From Desulfotomaculum copahuensis (GTDB lineage: Bacteria > Bacillota > Desulfotomaculia > Desulfotomaculales > Desulfovirgulaceae), in NCBI RefSeq assembly GCF_001655685.1, contig NZ_LYVF01000047.1, positions 1-64,000 of the forward strand: DNA of 64,000 nt, read 5' to 3'. How positions within the stretch are numbered: the stretch's first letter is position 1; every line of letters starts with the position of its first letter. Below the pieces are notes generated by a model that was not told the DNA's origin, made no database searches, and saw only the letters and a list, made by a program, of their open reading frames with translations. This document shows, in pieces, positions 36,724-44,954 of the stretch. The translations under genes were made by a program, and so were the position numbers.

Positions 36724-38040
36724 ATGCAGGACTGTCTTGCTGCAAGAGCGGTCCGGCTGTTTTTGCGCCGTCCGGCGGTGGTGGCGTTAACCGGCGGCGG
36801 AGGCAAGACCACCTTGCTTTACACACTGGGGCGTTACCTGCACCGGCAGGGGTGGCGGGTGCTTCTAAGCACCACCACCAGGGTCTATCCACCGGCGCCG
36901 GAGGAGGCCGCTTTATGGCTTGGTTCGCCTCCGCCCGTTTCCCCGCCGGGCCGTGTTCCTTATTTGTGGGGGGCGGGAATTGACCCGGCGGGAAAGGTGG
37001 CCGGCGTTGATCCGGCTCTTTTCCCGCTCCTGTCCGGCAATTATGATTACCTGCTGGTGGAGGCCGACGGCAGCCGGGGGTTGCCTCTTAAATTTTGGCG
37101 TCCGGGTGAGCCGGTGTTACCCCGCGGGGTAACGGACGTAATCTGCCTGGCTTCCACCCGTGCCCTGGGCAGGCCGGTGGCGGAAGTGCTGCACGCAAAA
37201 GACGCGGCGGCAGAACTGATCAATTTGCCCCGGCGGGTGGATTCGGCCCTCTGGTCCGCCCTGCGCCTGTACCAGCGGCAATATCTGCAGCGGCTGATCC
37301 CCGGAAATGCCCGTTTGCTGATGGTGAACCGCGGGCCGCACCGGCTGTTGGAAAAAATGTCCCGCTACTGCCCGGGCTGGTGGTGGACTGAAAATGACTG
37401 GGTTTCTTCGCCGCCTGCTTCACCCGTGGCCGCGGTGGTGCTGGCGGCCGGCGCCGCCAGCCGTTTCGGCGGGGGAAAATTGCTGGCCCCTTGCGGGGGG
37501 CGGACGGTATTGGGCCGGGTGCTGGCATTGATCAATTCCACGCCGCTTTACCCGCGTTTGGTGATTGCCGGGGCTGACAAAGGAGTGGCGGAAATAGCTG
37601 AAAAGCACGGTTTTCAGACGGTGGAACACCCCGGTTGGGCGGCGGGGATGGGATCATCGCTGGCCCGGGGCATTGCCGCCCTGAGTAAAAAGAACGGCGG
37701 GGGGGAAGACATGCGCGGGGCGCTGATCTTCCTGGGCGATATGCCCCTGCTGCGCCGCCGCACGCTGCTTTCCCTGCTGGCAGCCGTACAGCGGGGAAAT
37801 CACCGGGTGGCTTACCCCGTGCATAACGGAAGGCGCGGGCATCCGGTATATTTCAGCCGGGAATGCTTTCCGGCCCTGCTCTCCCTGCGGGGTGAAGCGG
37901 GAGGCCGGGAGGTGATTAACGGGTTTGAACGCCGCCTGACCGTGCCGGTGGACGACCGGGGTGTGCTTCAAGACATAGACACCGGTGCGGATCTGGCGTT
38001 GATAAAACAGTATTTGCGTGGATGTAAAGAGCGGCTTTGA
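36724..38040 (+). CDS. YqeC-MocA fusion: molybdenum hydroxylase cofactor accessory protein
   Basis: A two-domain protein of about 438 residues. Residues about 1-225 match YqeC, the selenium-dependent hydroxylase accessory family (LTGGGGKTTLLYTLGRYL as P-loop, LLSTTTRVYPP, YLLVEADGSRGLPLKFW). Residues about 240-438 are a MocA/MobA-like NTP transferase (AAVVLAAGAASRFGGGKLLAPCGGRTVL, FLGDMPLLRRRTLL, GHPVYFS) which would make molybdopterin cytosine dinucleotide. ATG 36724 has AGGGGGGG upstream; GTG 36688 and ATG 36706 are alternatives. It fits the Mop enzyme at 49 kb, whose family carries that cofactor. Confidence 0.88.
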   Translation: MQDCLAARAVRLFLRRPAVVALTGGGGKTTLLYTLGRYLHRQGWRVLLSTTTRVYPPAPEEAALWLGSPPPVSPPGRVPYLWGAGIDPAGKVAGVDPALFPLLSGNYDYLLVEADGSRGLPLKFWRPGEPVLPRGVTDVICLASTRALGRPVAEVLHAKDAAAELINLPRRVDSALWSALRLYQRQYLQRLIPGNARLLMVNRGPHRLLEKMSRYCPGWWWTENDWVSSPPASPVAAVVLAAGAASRFGGGKLLAPCGGRTVLGRVLALINSTPLYPRLVIAGADKGVAEIAEKHGFQTVEHPGWAAGMGSSLARGIAALSKKNGGGEDMRGALIFLGDMPLLRRRTLLSLLAAVQRGNHRVAYPVHNGRRGHPVYFSRECFPALLSLRGEAGGREVINGFERRLTVPVDDRGVLQDIDTGADLALIKQYLRGCKERL

Positions 38041-38225
38041 GCATATTCACGTTATTTTTTGCCCGGCGTAAGGCGGAAATATCGTTGTTCATGGCATGGG
38101 CAGCCGTACGGACCTCTGAGCAAAAATATTTTTTGAAAAACTTCGCTCGCCCCCTTGCCGGGGTGGTTTTTTTCTGTTAATATTGTGTTAAATATATTGT
38201 ATACAAAGAGCAGGGGGGTCAGGAA

Positions 38226-38369
38226 ATGACAAACACGGCCTACCTGGTTACCTGGATTGAGGGTAACGAAGTTTTTTACCGGTTCGTCAACGAAGATGAG
38301 TTGAATGCGCTCTGGGAAACGGAAAAGCATTTCATCGTCGCCGACCTGGGTGCCGCCCTGCCGGCATAA
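38226..38369 (+). CDS. Small unknown protein (47 aa)
   Basis: An ATG frame of 47 codons starting MTNTAYLVTWIEGNEVFYRF and rich in acidic and aromatic residues, with CAGGGGGG ahead of the start and AT-rich promoter-like sequence at 38175-38205. I recognise no family. A weak CCCC/GGGG hairpin with a T run (38151-38175) precedes it and would end the previous transcript. It looks like a real short gene because of the site and the codon use, but this is unproven. Confidence 0.5.
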   Translation: MTNTAYLVTWIEGNEVFYRFVNEDELNALWETEKHFIVADLGAALPA

Positions 38370-38724
38370 CATGCGCAAAGTAGAATTGTCCGGCGCCGCT
38401 TGATAAGGAATTTAAGGTACGGCGTTTTGGGCGGCGCCGCATCAGCGGCTGTGGGTTTTTATTTGCAGTTTGAATTTTCACCGGGGTGTCATTGGAGGCA
38501 CCTTTTTTTTTCAGGTATTTTCCGGTGAAGCAGCTTTTGAAGGGAAAAATCCTTCCTGCTTGTACCGGCAAGAGTTTCGCATTATCAAGAGAAAACCGGA
38601 TGGACTTCATTTTTACCGGAAACGGCCGTTGTATTTTGTACTCTTTGCCCCGCCCCGCTTTGCCCGTTTACAAGTATGGTGCTAAAATATATAAAATTAA
38701 AAATATCTTTAACCTGGGTGGATT
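38370..38724 (+). promoter_or_regulatory. Gap before the TehA-like gene: hairpin and promoter
   Basis: GGCGCCGC (38392-38399) pairs with GCGGCGCC (38431-38438). TTTACA (38667-38672), 17 bases and TATAAA (38690-38695) make a good sigma-A promoter. Nothing else supported; the composition turns AT-rich from about 38460. Confidence 0.55.
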
Positions 38725-39750
38725 ATGACCAAGATGAGATTAAATCTTGCTAAAGAACATTTGCGCCGGCTTTATCCGGGTCATTTTACACTGGTGCTTG
38801 CCACTACTGTTTTATCGCTGGGTACTTTTGATCTGGGATTGTTCTTTATTTCCAATCTTTTTTGGTATCTGGCTGTTCTATTTTTCCTGGTGTTGGTCGT
38901 TCTTTATTTATTCCGGTTGCTGTTAAACCGGAAAGGGCTGCTTCTGGAAGCCACCGATCCGGTGCTCATGTTTAATTTTTTTTGTTTTGTCACGGCATGT
39001 AACATTTTAGGGATACGGGCGGCTTCGGGGTGTCTGTTCGGGCTTTCGCTTTTATTATTGGTCACAGGTGCCTTAAGCTGGATATTCTTCCTTTTCATTA
39101 CCATTGCCGCGCTCATTATGTACAATCAGCAACCACTGCCGAAAGCAGTTAACGGCAGTTGGCTGATGCTTGTGGTGGGCACACAATCGCTGGTTATTCT
39201 GAGTACGCTTGTTTTAGCAAAAATTGGTTTTAAAAGAACCTTCTGTTTTTTATCAACTTCTTTATGGCTGGCTGGTATTTTCTTTTACTTGATTATTATT
39301 CTTTTTATCCTGATCAAATTTTTTTTCAGCCGGATCAATCCGGAAAACATGGCCCCTTCTTATTGGGTCGGCATGGGGGCGGCGTCAATTTCGGCAGTTG
39401 CCGGAATGACCATCCTGAATACCGGCGGTTCGATATCCCTTGTTATTTTTCTGCGCCCGTTCATAATGGGCATGGTATTGCTATTATGGGCCTGGGCAAC
39501 CTGGTGGATTCCCCTTCTTCTGCTGATCGGCTTTTGGCGGCATGTTTGCAAGAGGTATTCATTTAAACCGGACCCCGCCTTTTGGAGCATAGTGTTCCCG
39601 GTTGGTATGTATGCGTTGGCCTGTTTGTCCATGGGTACCTATTTCCAAATGGAATGGTTGAGAAATATGGGACGGATTGCTGTTTGGACGGGGTTGCTGG
39701 CCTGGGTGGCTGTTTGGTTGAATATACTCTTTCATCCCGGGCGGGAGTAA
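38725..39750 (+). CDS. TehA/SLAC1-like anion transporter (TDT family)
   Basis: A 341-residue protein with about ten membrane segments. The overall hydrophobic pattern and segments such as HFTLVLATTVLSLGTF near the N-terminus and TWWIPLLLLIGFWRHV resemble the tellurite-resistance/C4-dicarboxylate transporter (TDT) family, which includes TehA and SLAC1. Its substrate is not known. The gene and its upstream region are clearly more AT-rich than the neighbours, which suggests acquisition by transfer. Ribosome site GGTGG is modest. Confidence 0.65.
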   Translation: MTKMRLNLAKEHLRRLYPGHFTLVLATTVLSLGTFDLGLFFISNLFWYLAVLFFLVLVVLYLFRLLLNRKGLLLEATDPVLMFNFFCFVTACNILGIRAASGCLFGLSLLLLVTGALSWIFFLFITIAALIMYNQQPLPKAVNGSWLMLVVGTQSLVILSTLVLAKIGFKRTFCFLSTSLWLAGIFFYLIIILFILIKFFFSRINPENMAPSYWVGMGAASISAVAGMTILNTGGSISLVIFLRPFIMGMVLLLWAWATWWIPLLLLIGFWRHVCKRYSFKPDPAFWSIVFPVGMYALACLSMGTYFQMEWLRNMGRIAVWTGLLAWVAVWLNILFHPGRE

Positions 39751-39832
39751 ATATGGAGGGGAATCCGTGTTATTGATGATCTGTTTCTAACCGGCTACAA
39801 ATCTCCCGGCGGGGAATGCCCGCCGGAACGTT

Positions 39833-40843
39833 TTATTTTTCCGCCTCGCCAGCCTGGCATACTTTGGGCTCAAGCTGGGATATCTTTTCCGCCGGGCCGA
39901 AGACGATGAGCAGATCCCCGGGGCGGAACACCTCGGTACCTTTCGGGTTGACCAGCGTTTCCTCACCCCGCACAATGGCCAGCAACTGGGTGTCGTAATC
40001 CTCCTTCAGCCGCGAATGGCGCAGTTCCTCCCCATCCATGGGTGCGCCGGCGCAGACCAGCATTTCCTCCAGTTCCAGGCTCACCCCCGGTTTTTCAATC
40101 AAAGTCTGCACCAGGGCCACACTGGCCGGTTTCAAGGCGGCCAGGGCCATACGGTTTCCGGCGATGGCGGCCGGCGAGATCACACAGTCCGCTCCCGCTC
40201 TTTTCAAGCGTGGAATGCCCTCCGGCCGGTTGGCCCGGGCGATGATCCGCGCTGACGGGTTGAAGTCCCGGCAGGCTATGGTAATCAAGAGATTACCGGC
40301 GTCTTCGGGCAGGGTGGTGATTACCGCCCGCGCCCGGTTTGCTCCGGCTTCCAGCAGGACACGATCCTCCGTGGCGTCGCCGGCGATGTGCAACACCCCC
40401 TCCGCCTGCAGCATTTCCAAAAAAGCCGGGTCCCTTTCGATCACCACAAAGGGCGAACCGTCATATTTTAGCTGGGTCAGCACCTCCCGGCCCACCCGTC
40501 CGGCGCCGCAGAGTACAATGTGGTCTTGCAGGTTGTTTATGGCCTGTTTCATTTTTTTCCTCCCCCAGAGGTTACCGAGGCGCCCCTCCACCAAACCCAC
40601 CACCAGAGTTCCCAGCACGTAGGTAAACAACCCCAGGCCGGCCACCATCAGCACCATATCGATAATTTTTCCCGGCACCGTGTGCGGCACCATGTCTCCG
40701 AAACCCACACCGGTAATGCTGGCTACGGTCATCCAAAGGGCGTTTAAAAAAGATTTTTCTTCAAGAAGAATAAAACCGGCCACCCCGACGGACACCAGCA
40801 AAGTCAGACTGAGCAGGGCAAAGAAAAAAGACCGCCTGGACAA
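39833..40843 (-). CDS. Potassium channel with RCK (TrkA-N/TrkA-C) domains
   Basis: A 336-residue ligand-gated K+ channel of the MthK/Kch type. It has two membrane segments (about 7-27 and 62-86) around the pore with TVASITGVGFGDMVP as the selectivity filter (GVGFGD instead of the common GYGD), then RCK_N with the nucleotide motif LCGAGRVGREVL and RCK_C ending near FRPGDLLIVFG. It is divergent from prkA and convergent with the TehA-like gene. Confidence 0.9.
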   Translation of the reverse strand: MSRRSFFFALLSLTLLVSVGVAGFILLEEKSFLNALWMTVASITGVGFGDMVPHTVPGKIIDMVLMVAGLGLFTYVLGTLVVGLVEGRLGNLWGRKKMKQAINNLQDHIVLCGAGRVGREVLTQLKYDGSPFVVIERDPAFLEMLQAEGVLHIAGDATEDRVLLEAGANRARAVITTLPEDAGNLLITIACRDFNPSARIIARANRPEGIPRLKRAGADCVISPAAIAGNRMALAALKPASVALVQTLIEKPGVSLELEEMLVCAGAPMDGEELRHSRLKEDYDTQLLAIVRGEETLVNPKGTEVFRPGDLLIVFGPAEKISQLEPKVCQAGEAEK

Positions 40844-40930
40844 GCAATTTCACTTCCCGCCCAAAATTATCAACCGCCGTCGGCATGAATGCAAAACCGT
40901 CCGTTTTAGCGGCGAGTTGTCAAAGAATGT

Positions 40931-41004
40931 CTAAAATTCAATTTTGCATCAGGCTTAACGGATACTGCTTCCGGTTACCCGTGCATATAATGTACTATTC
41001 ACCG
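40931..41004 (+). promoter_or_regulatory. prkA upstream element shared with yhbH
   Basis: Blocks TAAAATTCAATT (40932-40943), GGATACTGCTTCCGG (40960-40974), GCATATAATGTA (40983-40994) and TATTCACCGCGGG (40996-41008) recur with the same spacing from the second block on at 62831-62910 before yhbH. TATAAT at 40986-40991 is a perfect sigma-A -10, but no TTGACA-like -35 is at 17 bases. The element lies 66-140 bases upstream of the prkA start. Confidence 0.7.
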
Positions 41005-41073
41005 CGGGTTCAGAAATATCCTACCCTGAAGACCAGATGCATAATGAAATTTACGCCGCAAAGGAGTGAGCAC

Positions 41074-42969
41074 ATGGACTTCTTGAAACGACTGGAGGAT
41101 CACCGGTCGCTGGAAAAACAACTGGCCTGGGAAGGCGCCTTTCAGGAATACCTGGAAATTGTCAAGGAGCGTCCCTGGGTGAGTCAGCTTGCCCATGCCC
41201 GTATCTATAACATGATCAAGGATGCCGGGGTTGAAGAAATAGACGGAGTGAAGAAATATCAATTTTTTGCCAGCGAGCTCTTCGGCCTGGACAAAACTCT
41301 GGATAAGCTGGTCGAGGAATACTTTCACCCGGCGGCGCGGCGCCTTGATGTGCGCAAACGGATTTTGCTGCTGATGGGACCGGTGAGCGGCGGTAAGTCC
41401 ACACTGGTGGCCATGCTGAAAAGGGGCCTGGAAAAATATACACGTACCGGGCAGGGCGCATTGTATGCCATTAAAGGATGTCCCATGCACGAAGAACCAT
41501 TGCATCTGATTCCCCGGGATCTGCGCGCTGAATTTGAAAAAGTGTACGGCATTTTTGTGGAGGGGGAACTGTGCCCGTCCTGCCGGCAAATGCTCGCCTC
41601 GGAATACGGAGGCAAGATCGAACATGTGATGGTGGAGCGTATTTTTTTATCGGAAGAGCACCGGGTGGGGATTGGCACCTTTACCCCTTCGGACCCGAAA
41701 TCCCAGGATATTGCCGACCTGACCGGCAGTGTGGATTTTTCCACCATTGCCGAGTATGGTTCGGAGTCGGACCCGCGGGCCTACCGCTTTGACGGTGAAT
41801 TGAACATCGCCAACCGTGGTTTGATGGAGTTCCAGGAAATGCTCAAATGTGACGAGAAGTTTCTCTGGAACCTGCTCTCCCTCTCCCAGGAAGGGAATTT
41901 CAAAGCGGGCCGTTTTGCCCTGATTTATGCCGACGAGATGATTGTCGCCCATACCAACGAAAATGAATACAAGGCTTTTATCAGCAACAAGAAAAACGAA
42001 GCCCTGCAGTCCCGCATTATTGTGATGAAAATTCCTTATAACCTGCGAGTTTCCGATGAAATCAAAATTTATGAAAAGCTAATCCGGCAGGGTGACTTGA
42101 GGGATGTACACATTGCGCCTCACGCCCTGAAAGTGGCCAGCATTTTTTCCGTGCTCTCAAGATTGAAGGAAAGTAAAAAACAAGGCATGGACGTGGTCAA
42201 AAAAATGAAGCTGTACGACGGCGAGGATGTGGAAGGGTTCAAGCAAAAGGACGTTGCCGAACTGCATAACGAGGCCATCGATGAAGGCATGAGCGGCGTG
42301 GATCCGCGCTATGTGATCAACCGCCTGTCCTCGGCGTTGATCCGCACCTCCACCAAATGCATCAACCCGCTGGATGTACTGCGGGCCTTAAAGGAAGGTC
42401 TGGATCAGCATCCCTCGATTACCAAGGAGGAAAAGGACCGGCTGTTGAACTTTATTTCCGTTGCCCGCAAGGAATATGACGAACTGGCCAAAAAAGAGGT
42501 CCAGAAGGCCTTCGTTTATTCCTATGAAGAATCGGCACGCATTTTGTTTGATAACTACCTGGATAATGTGGAGGCTTTTTGTAACGGTGTCAAACTGAAA
42601 GATCCGATTACAGACGAAGAGATTGACCCGGACGAAAAATTGATGCGCTCCATTGAGGAACAGATCGGCGTTTCGGAAAACGCCAAGAAGAGCTTCCGGG
42701 AGGAGATCCTGATCCGTCTGTCCAGTTACGCCCGCAAGGGCAGGAAGTTCGACTACTCCTCTCACGAACGGCTGCGTGAGGCGGTGGAGAAAAAGTTGTT
42801 TGCCGATTTGAAAGATGTGGTTAAAATCACCACCTCCACCAAGACTCCCGATGCCGAGCAGCTGAAGCGTATCAACCAGGTCAGCGCCAAACTGATCGCC
42901 GAGTACGGTTACTGCGCCATCTGCGCCAACGAACTGTTGAAGTATGTGGGCAGTTTGTTGAACCGTTAG
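41074..42969 (+). CDS. prkA: PrkA family serine protein kinase
   Basis: The 631-residue protein matches PrkA/YeaG: an AAA+ part with Walker A GPVSGGKST at about residue 105 and a C-terminal kinase-like domain. It includes the conserved CPMHEEPLHLIP, FTPSDPKSQDIADLTGSVDF in parts and LNIANRGLMEFQEMLK. In Bacillus, PrkA is made in sporulation and affects sigma-K; in E. coli YeaG acts with YeaH (the YhbH relative). ATG 41074 follows AAAGGAGTGAG. A 563-base gap follows. The usual neighbour, yhbH, is 20 kb downstream. Confidence 0.96.
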   Translation: MDFLKRLEDHRSLEKQLAWEGAFQEYLEIVKERPWVSQLAHARIYNMIKDAGVEEIDGVKKYQFFASELFGLDKTLDKLVEEYFHPAARRLDVRKRILLLMGPVSGGKSTLVAMLKRGLEKYTRTGQGALYAIKGCPMHEEPLHLIPRDLRAEFEKVYGIFVEGELCPSCRQMLASEYGGKIEHVMVERIFLSEEHRVGIGTFTPSDPKSQDIADLTGSVDFSTIAEYGSESDPRAYRFDGELNIANRGLMEFQEMLKCDEKFLWNLLSLSQEGNFKAGRFALIYADEMIVAHTNENEYKAFISNKKNEALQSRIIVMKIPYNLRVSDEIKIYEKLIRQGDLRDVHIAPHALKVASIFSVLSRLKESKKQGMDVVKKMKLYDGEDVEGFKQKDVAELHNEAIDEGMSGVDPRYVINRLSSALIRTSTKCINPLDVLRALKEGLDQHPSITKEEKDRLLNFISVARKEYDELAKKEVQKAFVYSYEESARILFDNYLDNVEAFCNGVKLKDPITDEEIDPDEKLMRSIEEQIGVSENAKKSFREEILIRLSSYARKGRKFDYSSHERLREAVEKKLFADLKDVVKITTSTKTPDAEQLKRINQVSAKLIAEYGYCAICANELLKYVGSLLNR

Positions 42970-43440
42970 GGAAAACGTCCGGTATCCGCCAGAGATGCGT
43001 TTTCCCGCGGCGGGCTGAAATATTGTAGTGCGGACGGGTGAGTGGACGGCCGAAACACCGGTTGAAGCGAAAGGTAAACAACCAAAGCTAGGCTGGTGTG
43101 ATCTGTAAAAAAGTGATCACACACAGGCCAAACGCAGAGCAAGGCCCGGGAAAATTCGGCTTTTCCGGGCCTTGCTGCACTTATGCAAGAGACTTAAAAA
43201 CCGGGCGGGCTGTACTGATGCCGGACGGGGCGCAGCGGCGGCCTTTTTTGCGACGGCGGTTTTGGCTTTGAGTCCGCAATCACGCTTTCCGGGAGGATTC
43301 GCGCCGGCTTTCCGGTCCGGCATGAAAGCGCGGTGGGCTGCGGATTATTTAAGCCGTAGTTTGCAGCTACATAAAAGCTTTCTTTCCGGGAAAAAATAAA
43401 TTGAGTCCGGTTTGCTGCAGATAACATCTTTTGGTCATGC
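42970..43440 (+). terminator. Gap after prkA with two hairpins
   Basis: GTGTGATC (43096-43103) pairs with GATCACAC (43115-43122). A second, stronger hairpin pairs GCAAGGCCCGG (43139-43149) with CCGGGCCTTGC (43165-43175), helped by an AAAA/TTTT extension; no long T run follows. They probably end the prkA transcript. The remaining bases show no gene. Confidence 0.55.
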
Positions 43441-43468
43441 TTGACAGCAAAAACGACGGTGATAAAAT
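43441..43468 (+). promoter_or_regulatory. Sigma-A promoter for the radical SAM pair
   Basis: TTGACA (43441-43446), 16 bases, TAAAAT (43463-43468). Confidence 0.65.
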
Positions 43469-43532
43469 AATTCGTAAAGTAAAATATGTGGTGAGCAATC
43501 AGTCCGCACATTAAACATGAGGGGTGATCCAG

Positions 43533-44906
43533 ATGAGTAATGAAGGGCTGCAGTCGGTGAAAAGAATTTTTTCGACCAAGGCGATGAACTGGGTGGTTGC
43601 CTATGCCTCCCGGGAACCGGACCGGAATTTCCCACGGGTGCTTGGTTTCCTGCGCACACTGGCCCGGCAGGACGAGCACCGGGAGATGTTGGATCAGATC
43701 ACCGGCTATTATCAGAACAATCCGGCCATCCATCAGTTTATCAACCGCCTGTTGACCGGAACGAATCCCAATGTGAAGCGCAGGCTGGTATACAACTGGT
43801 TCGTGGATCCGATCGTGCGCGGGGCGGACCGGGAAACGCTGTCCGCAAAGTTCGGCGTACACATCCCCAGCGCCATTCTGGTGGACCCCACCAGCGCCTG
43901 CAACCTGCACTGCGCCGGGTGCTGGGCGGGCAAATACGCCAAAGCCGACTCCATAAGCCCCGCCCGGCTGGACCGGCTTTTTGAGGAGGCCAAAGAACTG
44001 GGTGTTTATTGGATTGTGCTCTCCGGCGGCGAACCGCTGATTTACCCGCAACTCTTTGACCTGATTGAAAAGCACCCGGAAATAACTTTTATGGCCTATA
44101 CCAACGGCACGCTGATTGATGAGCAAATGGCCGGCCGGATGGCGGCGGCGGGCAATTTCAGCCCGGCTATCAGCCTGGAAGGCTGGCGTGAGGGCACGGA
44201 CGCCCGCCGGGGGAAAGGCGTTTTCGACCGGGTGATGCGCTCCATGGATCTATTGCGGGAACGGGGGGTCATCTTCGGCGTCTCGATCACCATTACCCGC
44301 CACAATGTGATGGAAGTGACCGGGGATGACTTCATCGACTTCCTGGTGGAGAAGGGGGCGACTTACGGCTGGACCTTCCATTATGTGCCGATCGGGCGCA
44401 ACCCCGACGTGAATTTGATGGTCACACCGGAGCAGCGGGCTTATCTGGCGGAAAGGATCCCCTATATCCGCACCCACAAGCCAATCCAGATCGGCGATTT
44501 CTGGAACGACGGCGAGATCACCCGGGGATGCATCGCCGGCGGGCGGGAATACTTTCACATCAACGCCGCCGGGGAAGTGGAGCCCTGTGCATTCGTACAT
44601 TTCGCCGTGGATAATATTAATCAAAAAAGCCTGCGTGAGGTGCTGGCTTCGCCCTTATTTGAAGCCTATCAAAAACGGCAGCCATTTCACGGCAACTACC
44701 TGCGTCCCTGTCCGATCATCGACGTACCGCAGGCGCTGCGCGAGATTGTGGCCGAATCGGGCGCCCACCCCACCCATGCCGGGGCGGAAACGGTGTTGGC
44801 GGGAACCGTCGCCTGCCATCTGGACGAGCGTGCCGCGGCCTGGGGCAAAGTGGCCGATGCCGTCTGGCAGGAAAAACACGCGGCCAGAAAGGCAGGTGGC
44901 ATGTAG
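43533..44906 (+). CDS. Radical SAM/SPASM protein, copy 1 of tandem pair
   Basis: The 457-residue protein has an N-terminal helical region of about 105 residues, a radical SAM core with the 4Fe-4S motif in DPTSACNLHCAGCWAGKY, LSGGEPL, and a SPASM-like C-terminal part with GCIAGGREYFHINAAGEVEP and more Cys (EPCAFVHF, RPCPIID). SPASM proteins modify peptides or act in enzyme maturation; target unknown. No peptide precursor gene is adjacent. ATG 43533 has GAGGGGTG upstream. The next gene is a paralogue; they share most motifs. Confidence 0.9.
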   Translation: MSNEGLQSVKRIFSTKAMNWVVAYASREPDRNFPRVLGFLRTLARQDEHREMLDQITGYYQNNPAIHQFINRLLTGTNPNVKRRLVYNWFVDPIVRGADRETLSAKFGVHIPSAILVDPTSACNLHCAGCWAGKYAKADSISPARLDRLFEEAKELGVYWIVLSGGEPLIYPQLFDLIEKHPEITFMAYTNGTLIDEQMAGRMAAAGNFSPAISLEGWREGTDARRGKGVFDRVMRSMDLLRERGVIFGVSITITRHNVMEVTGDDFIDFLVEKGATYGWTFHYVPIGRNPDVNLMVTPEQRAYLAERIPYIRTHKPIQIGDFWNDGEITRGCIAGGREYFHINAAGEVEPCAFVHFAVDNINQKSLREVLASPLFEAYQKRQPFHGNYLRPCPIIDVPQALREIVAESGAHPTHAGAETVLAGTVACHLDERAAAWGKVADAVWQEKHAARKAGGM

Positions 44907-44954
44907 CGGGCAATTGCGGGGGAGTGAACAACGCGCTGTTGAAAGGAGGACAAA

